From: Undaria pinnatifida
Lineage: Eukaryota > Sar > Phaeophyceae > Laminariales > Alariaceae
DNA length: 64,000 nt
Reading direction: 5' to 3'
Assembly: GCA_012845835.1 (NCBI GenBank)
Contig: JABAKD010000023.1
Location: 855,343 to 919,342 of the forward strand
Part shown: piece by piece, positions 46,726-58,885 of the stretch
Layout of the letters: each line of letters begins with the position of its first letter
Numbering within the stretch: position 1 is the first letter of the stretch
Translations under genes and position numbers: made by a program
Notes under the pieces: model-generated
What the model was told of the DNA's origin: nothing
What the model saw: the letters and a program-made list of their open reading frames with translations, nothing else
The model's database searches: none

Positions 46726-47329
46726 GTAAATGCAAAAAAAGTTTTTCATGGATTTGAGAAGAAAAGTCAACGATACGAGTTTCGCTCCTAGAGAAAACGG
46801 GAGGCCGTTACAAACAAGTTGGCCATGCCACCTTCTTCCACTGAAAATGGGGGTCTGTATGATACCAGATACACACACTCTGAATAGATATAGCGAGCGG
46901 CATTCGTAAGGAGAGAATTTCCGTCTCTTACTTAGAACCGGCAGGTAGGTCCGTGTGATTGTCAACATATTAAAAATACTCGTGGTACCATGGTATATAC
47001 GTGTCGTCCCTTGCCTGGCATCATTGAAGCAATTACCGATAAAACTAAAACGTGAATCACTCGTGGGGCTGTGGAGACAAAACCTCCCACAAGCATCCCA
47101 CGAGCGATTACCTGTTGTCGAATATATAGCTCCGCATCAGATACCCCTTGACGTGATCGGCGAACAAGACGATATGTCGCTCCTTCTGAATACGGAAAGT
47201 ATCCTCGAGTCGGACTATTTAATGTTTTTTTGACTTGGGCTCAATAGAAAAAAATACACAGTCTACCATAATCGATGATCGTGTGGCTGCTGCTATAGAG
47301 TACTAGAACAAGTGTGGCTGCATACCACA
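46726..47329. other. Intergenic DNA, no recognised gene
   Basis: A plus-strand frame at 46955-47233 (92 codons) has no recognised motif. Confidence 0.3.
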
Positions 47330-48270
47330 AGTAATCACGCATACTTCCTTAAACATGTGAAACGAAAATATGCCCCTGACCCTCGTCGTTGACGTAGACC
47401 CGAAATAGACAAATATTATATTCGGATTGAGTGCAATTTCGAAAGGCAGGGGCATACTGGTTCGGCCAGAGAGTACAACTTACAAAACATCAGTCGATAG
47501 CGATTACACCTGGTAATGAAGCGCAGAACTTGGTAACCAAGGCGCCAATCATGGCTCATTGTACCCGAGTACAAAACGTAACGAAGATGGAAGCACGGAA
47601 TGTAGGACATATCAACGTGTCGTGACTAGGCAAACTGTTTGAGTTGGACAGTTACACACTCGCTAGCTGCGATAGATTTTGCACACGAAAAAACGCTACT
47701 TGTCTGCCAGGTACACAACACAATCCCGGAGATGAGCCAGACATTGTGCGCGTGGTACACCGGGTTCGGCAAGGACATTTGTGTACAAATCCGACCAACT
47801 CATATTCCAAGATATTCGGTTGTACTCGGTAGATGGTTATTTTGTTGTTACCGTGATTCGCGGGTGGTATGTGATCGCTGGTGATGTAGATGACATTGAT
47901 ACCCCGGGGTCTCCTCGTGACTATGTTCTAAAAAGTTCGGGAAGACATCCCCCATGTTCATCTGGTCTGTGGTGGCACTGCTCAAAAATTGCTTGTTCTG
48001 TTGTTACGTTGATAGATGTTCGACGCTGCTCGACGCTGCAAGAAAGGGGCGCTTTACAAGCGAGCGCAACAGGGGAACGAACTCGTTACGCGAGCATGGA
48101 GAGCAAGGTTGCAGGGAAGTCATTCCACGGTCAAGGTTTATCGTTTAGAGGGCGGAAAATGTCTGTCAACTTGAGATAGCAGAGTGTGGAACATATGGAT
48201 AGTGTGGCACGTTCGCCATTATATTTAGTTTACGACTAGCGCATAGGCATGTTTGTCGGGCCGCACAAAC
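47330..48270 (+). repeat. Old duplicated segment, copy 2 (pairs with 37030-38410)
   Basis: Blocks are colinear with copy 1, with an offset falling from about 10.3 kb to 9.85 kb, which implies a few hundred bases of net insertion in copy 1. No coding function is recognised. The frame 47781-48179 (+, 132 codons) has a short hydrophobic start (YFVVTVIRGWYVIAG) but is not conserved as a protein in copy 1. Confidence 0.45.
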
Positions 48271-48399
48271 GAATGCCTTCCAGGTCATGTTTCGGGTGTG
48301 ACGTGGGCATCCTTCATGTTTAGAGCCCAGATAGCTCTTGCCCACCATAAGCATGGGAGGAAATACCAACCCTGTTGAAACCGGTAAACCTTTTCAAAG

Positions 48400-48640
48400 C
48401 CAGACGCAAAAGTCGGAACAATGTATTACGTCTAGGAATTTCTGGCAAGCGGAAACAGGAAGACGTGGGCGGAGTTTTAAAAGATGTGGGGGCCTGGTTT
48501 TCATCAAGAGGGAGCGAGGGAACGAGGGGTGGGGGTGGGGGTGGGGGGGGGGGGGGGGAGAGACGGGGCAGCTCAATTTGTGCGTGTTTACTAATATGTC
48601 GAATCCCGCTCTGCGTCCATGCCTATGTTTCTTTTCAATA
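48400..48640 (-). repeat. Dispersed C-tract repeat, inverted copy 3
   Basis: On the minus strand it reads as the 5.2-kb and 18.6-kb copies: GCACAAATTGAGCTGCCCC, a long C run (G run on the plus strand near 48536-48558), TTGATGAAAACCAGGCCCCC and TTAAAACTCCGCCC. Confidence 0.75.
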
Positions 48641-48769
48641 TATTGGCGTAGTAGATGATCGCTGCCTGTGTATTATTCAATTTTTACGGTACGATTTCGA
48701 TCCTAATGTCGGTGATTGTCCACTTCTTTCTACGATCTGCAACTACTACTTCGCAAACAAAACAAAAAA

Positions 48770-48925
48770 GAGTGACCAAAAGGGCGGATAGAACATTTTT
48801 TGGACGGAGTCGTACGAGACACACACGTGGGAAAAACAAGGATATTAGGCACAAAATCAACAAACAGGCGGATCAAACGACATTGATTGCAAATCGTACC
48901 AGACGTAAAAAAAAACATCGACCTT
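48770..48925. repeat. 41-bp palindromic satellite, left block
   Basis: Units with GGACGGAGTCGTACGAGAC (48809), GGCACAAAATCAAC (48847) and GCAAATCGTACCAGACG (48889) are degenerate members of the array at 49890-50870. Confidence 0.55.
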
Positions 48926-49475
48926 TACACCGGTGACAATGGAAGACCAAAAGTATGAAATACACGAAGATCCCAGCTAAAACGTACCTGAACGGTCGCC
49001 TATGGATCGAATTTATTAGATATATTTTTAAATTTTCCAGAATTTCAGGGAAAAACAATTTCTCGCGGCGATCTTGTCCAACATCTTCTTGACGAATGGT
49101 TTATCTGCTTGTATTAGACGAGCCGTAAACATTTTGTGTTCTCCACACACTTCCGTGCGATGAAATCAAATACAGCGCCGTACACACCGAACGTGGCAAA
49201 CGCGTTAGGGGCTCTGGCCCCCCCTTGGTGTACAGCGCTCACTCAAGGGCCGGTGATTTGTGGCAGGCGCCGATCAGGCAGCTGTTAAATACGCGTTTGT
49301 TGGACGGTGCGTAGAAAACTGTTGCAAAACTCTCTATCGTCTCCCAACTGGCGGAAGGCAGGATTTTGACATGATGTGACGGAACACCACAGGGCAACAT
49401 AAGCAACCTCTCAGGCCAAAGAGCATGGATCGAGATGAACTGTTCAGCGCTATCACGTACATGCTTATGACTTTG
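48926..49475. other. Intergenic DNA with one unassigned frame
   Basis: A minus-strand frame at 49502-49239 (87 codons) looks protein-like but has no recognised domain and runs into the adjacent MITE. Confidence 0.3.
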
Positions 49476-49746
49476 GACCCAGGCTACGGTAGGGTGGTCC
49501 ATTTTCGGGCCTTAATTTTCAGTGGCTAGGGGCCACTCGCGCGAGTAACCCCTATGTTATTTTGCAATCTTACGTGTCCTTCATGTTTTATATTGACGAA
49601 ATCTATCCGAAATGCAAAGGTAATGTAAGCTGCTCCAAAATAACTGCCTAAACCCTTTTCATCCGTGAGGTACAAAGTCACTCGTGCGAGTGGCTCAAAC
49701 ACACCAGTGAAAACGGGGGTACCCCCCCCCTACCGTAGCTTTGCCC
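49476..49746. mobile_element. MITE, family B, terminal repeats related to family A (271 bp)
   Basis: The left end GACCCAGGCTACGGTAGGGT and the reverse complement of the right end GGGCAAAGCTACGGTAGGGG align with the family A terminus GATCAAGGCTACGGTAGGGG. The element is flanked by the direct repeat TTTG (49472-49475 and 49747-49750), again 4 bp. The interior is unlike family A and contains its own inverted pair ACTCGCGCGAGT (49543) and ACTCGTGCGAGT (49680). It encodes nothing. Confidence 0.8.
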
Positions 49747-49889
49747 TTTGTCCGAAGTGAAGAGCAGAAACCATGGGTTGTCTCTATCTCGAGATCAAAG
49801 GTCAATCGTGTTTGGTGGTCAATGTTCATCAATGCTCGATGAAAAGAAAAAATATTGACCTGTTGGACCGCATCACCCGAAAAACTTCA

Positions 49890-50870
49890 AAAAAAAAGTC
49901 ATATATTCCCCATAGCGACGTTATCCGGAACCGTTTAGCAACAACCCTCCAAAAACAATTGCAAACGTCTGTGCCAAACTATCGCCTCTCCATCGTCATA
50001 AGTCTTAGCGCGAAGTTTTACCAGAAACAAGTACAACGGCTACACATTGGTACGAAATCGAATTGGAAACAAGCAAAAAAACAACATTGGTACGTTATCG
50101 TACCAGAAACAGTCAAAATGAGCTAACCTTTGGACGAAGTCGATCCGGAAAAAAGAAAACAGTGACATTGGCAAGAAATCGTACCGGAAACAACCAAATG
50201 AAACAAAACAGCGGCATCAGTACGAAATCGTACCAAAAACAATCAACAACACAGACCTTAGGAACAAAATCGTACCTGCAAAAAGCGAAACAGCGACATT
50301 ACAAATAGTACAAAATTGTACCGTAAAACAAGCAAAAGGGCGATGTTAGTAAGATATCGTACCAGAAACAGTCCATAACAGCGACCTTAGTACGAAATCG
50401 TACCAAACATTCAAAGAAGGCGACCTTTAGCACGGAATCGTATGAGAAGCGGGCATAAACAGCGGCATGGGTACGAAATCGTAAAAGAACAAGCATAGGC
50501 AAAAAGACGGGTCTTTACAATCTAACTGAACCGGAAACAGGCAAGACAGCAACATTGGCACGAAACTGTAATAGAAATAGGTGAAATAGCGACACAGAGG
50601 TACGAAATCGCATTGTCCCAATATCGTCGATACATAAGAGTACAAAATCCTACCATAAACAAGCCGGAAGTGCGGGAGTTGGTGGATACAACCTAGTCAG
50701 CGACATCGGTTAATAACTGTGGGAGAAATGGACAAACGATGTCATCTCGAGAGAAACCGCTCCGGAAGTCGGCAAAAGAGGGACCAAGGTACGAGTTCGT
50801 ACCATATCACACGAAGCCAAAAATCGCAGACTTCGCTCTATCTTTGTGCCGCTGGTACGAAATCGAATTG
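49890..50870. repeat. 41-bp satellite built on the palindrome GGTACGAAATCGTACC
   Basis: The consensus unit is about GCGACATT-GGTACGAAATCGTACC-AGAAACAAGCAAAACA. The palindrome core occurs near 50051, 50091, 50133, 50171, 50221, 50263, 50309, 50350, 50391, 50431, 50472, 50559, 50601, 50641, 50787 and 50854. Spacing is mostly 38-46 bp, with a degenerate unit filling the gap near 50516. Units are diverged from each other but the two arms of the palindrome are often both kept. Short frames across it are by-products. Confidence 0.8.
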
Positions 50871-52286
50871 TGACAAGATGACTTCACAATCTATTCCCGA
50901 AAAGGGCTGATTCGGAAATTACATTTGGCACTAACTGTAAGGTCGTACAGACTCTAGCGCGGACTTCGCCTTATAGTCGAAGGGAGGATTCGTGCCATGT
51001 ATCGCCGGGATCTGATTTGCCGATATAACTTCGTACAAAAATAAAACATGTTGGATCCCGCAGAGAAAATATTTTCTGGTGATCTATACATCAAGTCTTG
51101 TGCGGTCCACTATAAATAGCCAGGTGATCCAACGTGCCTTTTATACATCGCGTTCCAAGAACACGGTGATCAACTAGCTATTTCATGCGATGTGACCCAC
51201 CAAGCATGCTAGTCAACTAATAATGCACAATAACGGTACCGTAGTTTTCCAAGTGACAAGGAGCACGTCCCTCCGATGTTTGTTGTGTTTTGGTGAACGG
51301 ACATGCACAGGCGCAGGCAAATACTGCAGTACCCAGGTCAATGACAGAGCAAAATATCTGTCGATTCCTGGATGGGTATCTCATGTTTTTGGCCGAACCT
51401 TACAGGGTTAGGCTGAAGAATGCCGGCAAATCGAAGGTGTTGAATAAACCGAAGGGGCGAGGTTAACACCAAGTCTGCGTTTTGCAGATAGACAAAAACT
51501 GGTACATAAACGAAGTGTATGGTGCTTGAGCCATATTTACCCGGATGTCCAGGAGGATTTAAAAGATATAAAAAAAGTCATGCCAATTGTCTGCCTTAAG
51601 GTATAAAACTGGAAGAGAAAAATAGTACGCTGCTAATGTACGATTTTCCATTTTTCGGGTGTTGAACGACGAGACAAACGCGGAGACGCTAAAACGGCTG
51701 TTGTCTCGAGTGCCGTGCTGCTGTTACCACCGCTGCGACACCTTCTGCAGCTGATGCTGACGCGGATTCAAGTGCTGCCCCCGCTATCACCACACTGCCA
51801 CCACAGTCGTACGAGTACCGAGTGTCTTTTCGTTTGTGAAAAGGAAACGTAAATAGCATGCGTACACCGTATAAATCTATATATCTTAGTTCGCTTATCA
51901 CATATGCACATCCCTACGTCTGCGGATATCACCCGCCTCTGACCGCCTTTCCGCGGGGTTTCTTCGCTGAGGCGTGCCCCCGACTCGCCTGCAACCACCG
52001 GCTCAGCTGATCCGCCCGCTCGGCGCCGTAGCGCGCGCGCGAGGCCTCGACGTCGAGATCTACGACGAGATCTCCGAAAAATCGTGCCCTGTCAGACGTT
52101 TGGTGCGTAGTCTGCACACAGGGCTAATGTCTTCGCGTTATTTCTTCGGTACGTGTTCTCTGACCTCTGACACACGGGGGGGGGTCGATTACCTGGCCGG
52201 CGTCGCCATTGTAAAGGCCACTAAGCAAGGTTTGTGCTAGGATCTGGGGAAGAAAAGTTCGTAATCCCCGAGAACACATGCCACCC
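50871..52286. other. Intergenic DNA, no recognised gene
   Basis: Short frames without motifs. A CTG/GCA-rich stretch lies near 51715-51800. Confidence 0.35.
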
Positions 52287-53165
52287 AGGCGTAGTGGAGA
52301 ACTGCGAACTCTCAATATTTTTGAACCCCCGGTAGTCTACAGCAGCACGTATACATGTACATGATGTACAGCAGTAGCTGAAGCTATGATGAGCCTGCAG
52401 CATCACAAAGCTACAAATGGTATATGCACAGCAGCATCACGAAGCTACAAATGGTATATGCACAGCAGAATCACGAAGCTACAAATGGTATATGCACAGC
52501 AGCAGCTAGGCGTCGTGGAGAACTACGAACTCTCAATATTTTTGAACCCCCGGTAGTCTATACAGCAGCACGTACATGTACATGATGTACAGCAGTAGCT
52601 GAGCTATGATGAGCCTGCAGCATCACGAAGCTACAAATGGTATATGCACAGCAGCATCACGAAGCTACAAATGGTATATGCACAGCAGAATCACGAAGCT
52701 ACAAATGGTATATGCACAGCAGCAGCTAGGCGTCGTGGAGAACTGCGAACTCTCAATATTTTTGAACCCCCGGTGGTCTATACAGCAGCACGTACATGTA
52801 CATGATGTACAGCAGTAGCTGAAGCTATGATGAGCCTGCAGCATCACGAAGTTACAAATGGTATATGCACAGCAGCATCACGAAGCTACAAATGGTATAT
52901 GCACAGCAGAATCACGAAGCTACAAATGTTATATGCACAGCAGCAGCTAGGCGTCGTGGAGAACTGCGAACTCTCAATATTTTCGAACCCCCGGTAGTCT
53001 ATACAGCAGCACGTACATGTACATGATGTACAGCAGTAGCTGAAGCTATGATGAGCCTGCAGCATTACGAAGCTACAAATGGTATATGCACAGCAGCATC
53101 ACGAAGCTACAAATGGTATATGCACAGCAGCATCACGAAGCTACAAATGGTATATGCACAGCAGC
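52287..53165. repeat. 221-bp higher-order repeat, four units
   Basis: AGGCGT(A/C)GTGGAGAACT starts at 52287, 52508, 52728 and 52949, with about 97% identity between units. Each unit contains three (up to four in the last) copies of a 34-bp subrepeat (GCAGCATCACGAAGCTACAA ending ATATGCACA) and a palindrome TGTACATGATGTACA. High identity between units suggests recent amplification or ongoing homogenisation. Confidence 0.95.
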
Positions 53166-53411
53166 AGCTGTGGCCGCGCCTTTCTGCGTAGCAACGCAGA
53201 GCGTCACCGAGCTGGGGTGAACCGCCATGCTCTCCCATAATTTCCAGGCTGCCCTCTCGCATTGTTCCGCCGCACACGGGAAATCGGGAAAAAATTGTCG
53301 GCATTTTCCCTTTCCAGTATCTCCCATACATATCATATATGAATTAACAAACTTCGTCTAACTCTTGGCATTAATTCTTACCCTCTTAATATTTACTATC
53401 CTGCGCTGCGA
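53166..53411. other. Intergenic DNA, no recognised gene
   Basis: Nothing recognised between the higher-order repeat and the GC hairpin. Confidence 0.35.
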
Positions 53412-53434
53412 CCGGCGGCCGTACTGGCCGCCGG
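53412..53434. repeat. GC-rich perfect hairpin
   Basis: CCGGCGGCC, a five-base loop GTACT, then GGCCGCCGG. It is a 9-bp perfect stem of G and C only. No gene boundary is recognised nearby. Confidence 0.8.
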
Positions 53435-56131
53435 CGTAGCCCCTTGTAGACTACCTGGTAGACAATATTCCTTTCGGTCGGTTTGTTCGGTTATCATTTA
53501 CCGCATGACCAGCTATGTTGCTTGCTGTTTTCGCGATTGCTGGTCCCCCGCACGGGTTTGTCGTGTTCACCCAGGATGGCAGATATACCTACAGCAGGTA
53601 TGAAAGCCGCGCCTCATAGTCACGAATTACAAGTATGTCTAGGATTGCGTTCGGGGTTAGGGTTAGGGCGAACGTTAGGGTCTGACGCAGTGTTTAGGGC
53701 CGTCATTTTGTATATTTTTCCTTCTTGTAATACTGGAAGCACATGGGGGTCAAACCAATCTCCCTGATTTCAACATTTTATCCTAGATATTAAACCAGAA
53801 CTGCGGTGAAGGCGGCCCCGGCTGCATCGCGAGAGTGGCTGGACGAGGGGGAAAAGTGTAGGGCTGCATGAACCGCGTCTCAAAGGCAAAGAAAAAAAAA
53901 CGAAGTGGTGTACTCTTGGACGTTGTAGAACGGGCCCACTACGAGTCTCACCTATCGGATTAGGTATACCCAGAAGAAGCGGCGATCGACGTAGGCCCTG
54001 TGCATGCAATGCCGATGTTGTGCTTTGGCACGTCAACAGAGAGCAGAGGAAGCGAGACGTTGAGGTGAAACCTCGAGTATGCGAAGTTCAGCGAAGCAAA
54101 GAGCTTGTTAGACGACAGCTGCGGGCGAGATGATACCTGGTATATTTCCCCTACCCCCCGATCAATCCGCCTCCACAAAATCCACAAAAACGAACCATTC
54201 CACGGATAAATCCAATTGTGTGGGTATACGTAGCACGTAACCTAGAGGGTCCCCTTGAACCCCGCCCCGCTCCGTACAGCACCGATCTGGCGCTGGTACC
54301 ACCCGCTGTCCAAGTTTGTGCCTACCTTCGGCTTGGCGGACGTGCCCACACAACACCACCTGTGTTTTTGGCATTAGTTCCACGTCTTCCTATCGTTTCG
54401 GTACACCTGCGGGACAGGGATGTGAGTCTCATCGTGGGGAGCGTGTTTCTCCAACATAAGTGATCATGATTGTACAGCAGTAGCAGCAGGCTTTATGGTT
54501 GTTCTCGTCGCCTGTTCCTCAAGCCGATGACCCAAAAAGTTATCATCTGCACCCATGATTTGAACCACGCTGTACCAACGTGACTGCGCTTTCTTTTTTG
54601 GTACCCCCGGCCTACCAGGTAGTGGTTGATCGCTGCGGGCATGTACACATTTTGGTACATGGGTTTTGCGAGACCCGTAGATGTGTTCGATAGTGGTACG
54701 GCCCCTTTTATGTGAAACACGCCATGACATAATAAGCCGAATTTAAGTCCCTTGCTTTGCATTGTGTTCCGAACAAACGTGGAAGAAGATGTTAGGGGCG
54801 TCTGGCTGGTACCCTCCTCCGCCGCCTCGTCTGCCCTAAAATCACTGTACCTCGTACCAGGTACATTCGCGAGAGCAAGTGGCGGACAGCGGGGCCGACT
54901 ATTTATAGTGTAACAGGCATTAGCACAGCACGAACCAACGTTGTCCACAGCAAATTGCGTGAAGCACAACAAGTACGATCGAGGCTGTTTTTCGATGCGG
55001 CCGCATACCATTAATATCACGTGCGTGCAGCAGTGATGGCAGCAAAACGAAGGTGCGGCAGCAGCAGCAGCCTGTAGCAAACACCAGCGAAAGCATTAAG
55101 CGCTTGTCGTATGCGACGTGTATAAGTGTAGAAGCAGTATACTTCGAAGTATTTCATAGCCGCAGCAGTAATCAAACGTACACGTGTCTGAATTAACAAA
55201 GAAAGTGCATCACGTATCAGGCCCACCAAATTACAGTGGTGTACATGACCAACCCCCGACAATCCAGCTGGTGCCACCAGCGTTGAAAGACCTGCAACTG
55301 GAGCAGAAACAACCGAACTTCGCCGCGCCTGCTTCGTTGGTGCGCTGTACGTTTGGGGAACTACAGGTGTTTTTGTTTGCCAAAATTTCGTTTTTTTATT
55401 GAATGGAACAACCGATTTGACATAACAGTCTTCTATTGAGTTGGACAAACAAACAAGACCAATCAATCGGCCCCAATTGTTTGGTCATTTTTCTTGTTCC
55501 GAGTTCATCGGAAAACCAGTCAGCGAGAGTGTCAGAGAATAGGGTAAAAATTATCTACTGCAGCAGCACAACCAAAACTAAGGGTCGCCTGTGACATCCC
55601 GGTGCAGGGCCAACCCATTTATCTTTGGAAGATCAACCCAGGGTTGCATTACGTGGGAACTTACCAGTAAACTCTAACGTCCAGCTGAAAGTCGTGTTCT
55701 GCTGTGTTGATGTGCACTAGTGGATCGTGTACACGCATCCTACTTCTCTTTTGAATGGAGGTGTTTCATGCTTGGTGAAGGCCTACGTCCTTAGCTACGA
55801 TAACGATATAACACAAGTAACCACCGATCAAAGCTGAAGGAAGCACCCCGAACAGACACCCGAAAAGCTGAAGTTCACAGAGCGACCTCCACGCAGCTCT
55901 ACCGACGTCAACACGAAGGCGCGGTTTCACTGATGGTACGTGCTTACCGACCGCTGTTTCCTTTTGCCCTCGTATTTTTCTTCTTTGTGTTCGAGCACGA
56001 AAAGTGTGTGTGTTCTTGGTGACGTTTTAGCTTCTGTTTCCGGCGATGCACGATCGATCCTGGCCTGGGAACTTGTGCCGCACGATCGTATGACGTGCCG
56101 AATATCACGTGACGAAGGGACGATGGGGGTA
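53435..56131. other. Intergenic DNA with unassigned minus-strand frames
   Basis: Minus-strand frames at 55466-55017 (149 codons), 55080-54493 (195 codons) and 54383-54162 form a loose chain. The middle one has a protein-like stretch (KGLKFGLLCHGVFHIKGAV, YQKRKRSHVGTAWFKSWV) that could be a remnant of a cut-and-paste transposase, but I cannot show catalytic residues. Two and a half TTAGGG units lie at 53654-53680. Confidence 0.3.

Positions 56132-56167
<36 letters not shown>
56132..56167. repeat. TTG microsatellite, about 12 units
   Basis: Uninterrupted TGT/TTG trinucleotides. On the plus strand they would encode poly-Cys and on the minus strand poly-Asn; neither frame is credible. Confidence 0.95.
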
Positions 56168-57116
56168 GGTTATTGTCACAATAACTCTCATAGTCAAGCC
56201 CGTGGTCACAGCAGAGGCTCCGGTCACTCTGGAGTAGAGGAATACCCCAGGAGAAAAACACACACATAAATCATAGCTGACGCAATAAATACATTTGACA
56301 GAAACAAAATATATATACGAAATCGTGAGTAAATCTATGACGTGCCAGGTTCATCCTGTTTGTACATACGGCTCACTTATGGCGCCAGAAAAAGCCCGAC
56401 TACACCGCTAGCCACTCAGAAACGAGTGCGACGTATATATTTTGACAAAACATTTTACACGTGGTACCTATCACTCTGCGTACGGACGATAGACTGCAGT
56501 AAATGGGAAAAATTTAATCAAAGGAACAGACATAATAGAAAAGAAAACTTGAGAAATAAAGGCGAAGGGAGACAGCCGAATAAATTCACGCGATAGAAAA
56601 ATAAAAATAAAACGAGAAGTATGGAAAGGTGAGCAAGAACAAGAACAAAACACGTTACTATTAACAGCAGCCTGGTAAACGACTACATACGGCATTAGAC
56701 TCATACAGGGTATATAGTGCAGTGATGGCAGAGGGGGGGCGACGAAACAAGGCAAAAAAGTCGGACCTACGTTTTGATAACTCGTGACGGCCGTTAGAAG
56801 GCCCATTAAGTTCAGAAAGTAGATGGCCACACCCAGATTTCAGTATCATGGGCTGGACGGTCCCTCTCCCCCCCCCCCCCCCCCTCGCCCCTGTCTCCGC
56901 TTAAGGCCGAGAGATGTCGACAGTGGATGCCGCTGCCGTGGTCTTTTCATGTCACTCTGCAGCTTTGCATCTCTTCGCGTCATCCCATTTCGGCATCAAT
57001 TACTCTGCTCCCTCCTCTACCCGTCAAAACAATCTGCCGGCCCTCCGTTTATTATACGCCACTTTTCGAATTTCAGGTTCGCCGCCCACTCGTCCTCTTG
57101 CCCCCCCGAGTAGCTC
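56168..57116. other. Intergenic DNA, no recognised gene
   Basis: It contains a C run at about 56868-56884 and short frames only. Confidence 0.4.
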
Positions 57117-58885
57117 TTACCCCCAATAAGCTCCCCGAACATACCAGGTAACCCTTTGTGGCAGACGCTCCCCGCCCATACGTTCTACGAATCCAGCAAA
57201 CAATATCCTCCGTTTGCTCAATATCCTCTCTATGCTTTCGGAAGCTGCCTTGGCAAGCGCGTCGGCGTACGATAGGGTGTGGTCGTCACGCTTCCGTCTC
57301 CGCCCTCCGAAGCATCGCAGGAGCATGCAGAGGTGAACCCGTCGTAGACCGTCGTAGTCAGGATTGTTGGGGTTCCATTTCGTGCAACTGCACAATAGGG
57401 TCTCGATCACCTCGCCGTTCATCCGCCGCACCTTCAACCGTAGGCGCCCACATGGTCGATCATATATTTTATCGGGTGTCGTAAGATTCACGCCCAGGCC
57501 TTCTGAAGACGCCGCTTGATCTCGAGGCTGAATAATCTGTGAGCGCTGTTAGCCCCGCCCAGGTACACAAACTCAATGGGTTTTTCTTTGTATACCTGAC
57601 CGGCTGCTTGATGGCGAACGACATCTGCCCGCAACCTTTACTCTGCAGGCTCATGGTCTCTAATTCGCCCTCGGAGAACGTAAGCCCTAACCCCGAGCAC
57701 GCAGTCGCGATCGCGGGCGTCACCCTCTGTAAGTCTTTTGATGATCGCGATACGATGCCCGCTTCGTCAGCGTACAGCATACCCTACAACGTTAGTACCT
57801 CGTCCTCCTCCTTCCCCCGTCAGCTGTCAACTTTGCCTGTGCGGGGTTTGCCCCCTTTCTCCCCTTTCTCCTCATTTCGTTGAGGCTGCACCATATTGTC
57901 CGTGATGGCTGCGTTGGAGAGGAAATGCCTTTCTTCTGCCACAGAAAATACCGCCGTCAAAATCAGGTTGAACACTAGTGGCTCGAGCACGCACCCCTGC
58001 CCAAGACTATGCCCCACGTCCAGATTTTTCGGGGACTTTCCGTCATCTAACCGTACGCTTGCTTGCATGCCGTCGTGGGATTGGCGGATGTCGGTGAGCG
58101 TTCTTGGAAGCACGCCAAAACGAGCAACGGCATTCCACAGAAGAATTTGGTCGACGGAGTCATATGCTCTGGTAATGTCGATGAAGCACAAGTACAAGGG
58201 GGTGACCTTCTTCACCGCCAGTTCCTACAGTCGCCGTATTACGAACATCATGTCAACCGTCGAGAGTTGGGGTCTATAGCCACACAGTCTATAGTGCAAA
58301 ATGTTCTTGCTTTCGCAGTAGTCACTAAAGCTACGCGTAATGGCCTTGAGGAGTACCTTGCCCATAGGAGCCACGAGGGAGAAGCCGCCATAATTGTCAC
58401 ACGCTGTCCGATCTTTCTTCTTGTGCAAACGCCCTAATCGTTGCACCTTTCCACTGTTTCGGCACGCCACCCCCTTCCACACGGCGACGATGAATTTGTG
58501 GAACTTTTCCGATCGTGTCCTCTTTTTCTTCGTCGGCCAAGACCTTAAGGAGCTCGGCTAGGAAGCCATCGGGTGCTACCGCCTTTCGGTTCGCTACCGC
58601 ACGGATAGTTTCCTCTATTTCGTACCTAAACGGGACATCGCCCAGTGGCCTGCACAGGGGCCACTGTTTATCCTCCTCCACGATTTGCGGATCAGTAGTC
58701 GGCAACTTGTTGTTAATCAATTTACGAAACCACCTCACCCACCGTTCCCGGATTAGGATATTATCCCGCAGGAAGCGACGTTCCTCGTCCTTGATGTACT
58801 GCGAGTTAAATGCCATCTTCCCTTGACATTTACCCCATTTAAATGTTGCTAGAAACCAAACTGATTGCTTTTTCTGATACACCAT
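57117..58885 (-). pseudogene. LINE (non-LTR retrotransposon) reverse transcriptase remnant
   Basis: Read on the minus strand, five frame pieces give the RT core of a LINE in order. The N-terminal RT-adjacent part is at 58885-58397 (EIEETIRAVANRKAVAPDGF). Next comes DNYGGFSLVAPMGKVLLKAI through GYRPQLSTVDMMFVIRRL (58482-58225), ended by TAG at 58224-58222 where Gln is expected. The piece at 58215-57820 has PLYLCFIDITRAYDSVD and SLGQGCVLEPLVFN (family RQGC). The piece at 57780-57469 opens LYADEAGIVSRS, so the catalytic YADD is YADE. The last piece, 57491-57117, has DDHTLSYADALAKAASESI and RILFAGFVERMGGERLPQRV, the usual C-terminal tail of this LINE type. Stops, frame changes and the lost catalytic Asp show that it is dead. 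No endonuclease domain is recognised upstream and no poly-A tail was defined. Confidence 0.9.

Noticed and set aside
52287-53165. Regular direct repeats as a CRISPR array
   Set aside because: The 34-bp subunits are head to tail without unique spacers, no cas genes are present and the sequence is eukaryotic; it is a higher-order minisatellite.
53412-53434. Rho-independent-type terminator hairpin
   Set aside because: A strong GC stem without a following T run or an adjacent gene end, in a eukaryotic context.
53654-53680. TTAGGG repeats as a telomere
   Set aside because: Only two and a half units plus one separated unit; too short for a telomere or a firm interstitial telomeric site.
54493-55080. 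PiggyBac-like transposase
   Set aside because: A KRKRSHVGTAWFKSW stretch recalls the end of such transposases, but no catalytic Asp motifs or terminal repeats could be found, so I left it unassigned.
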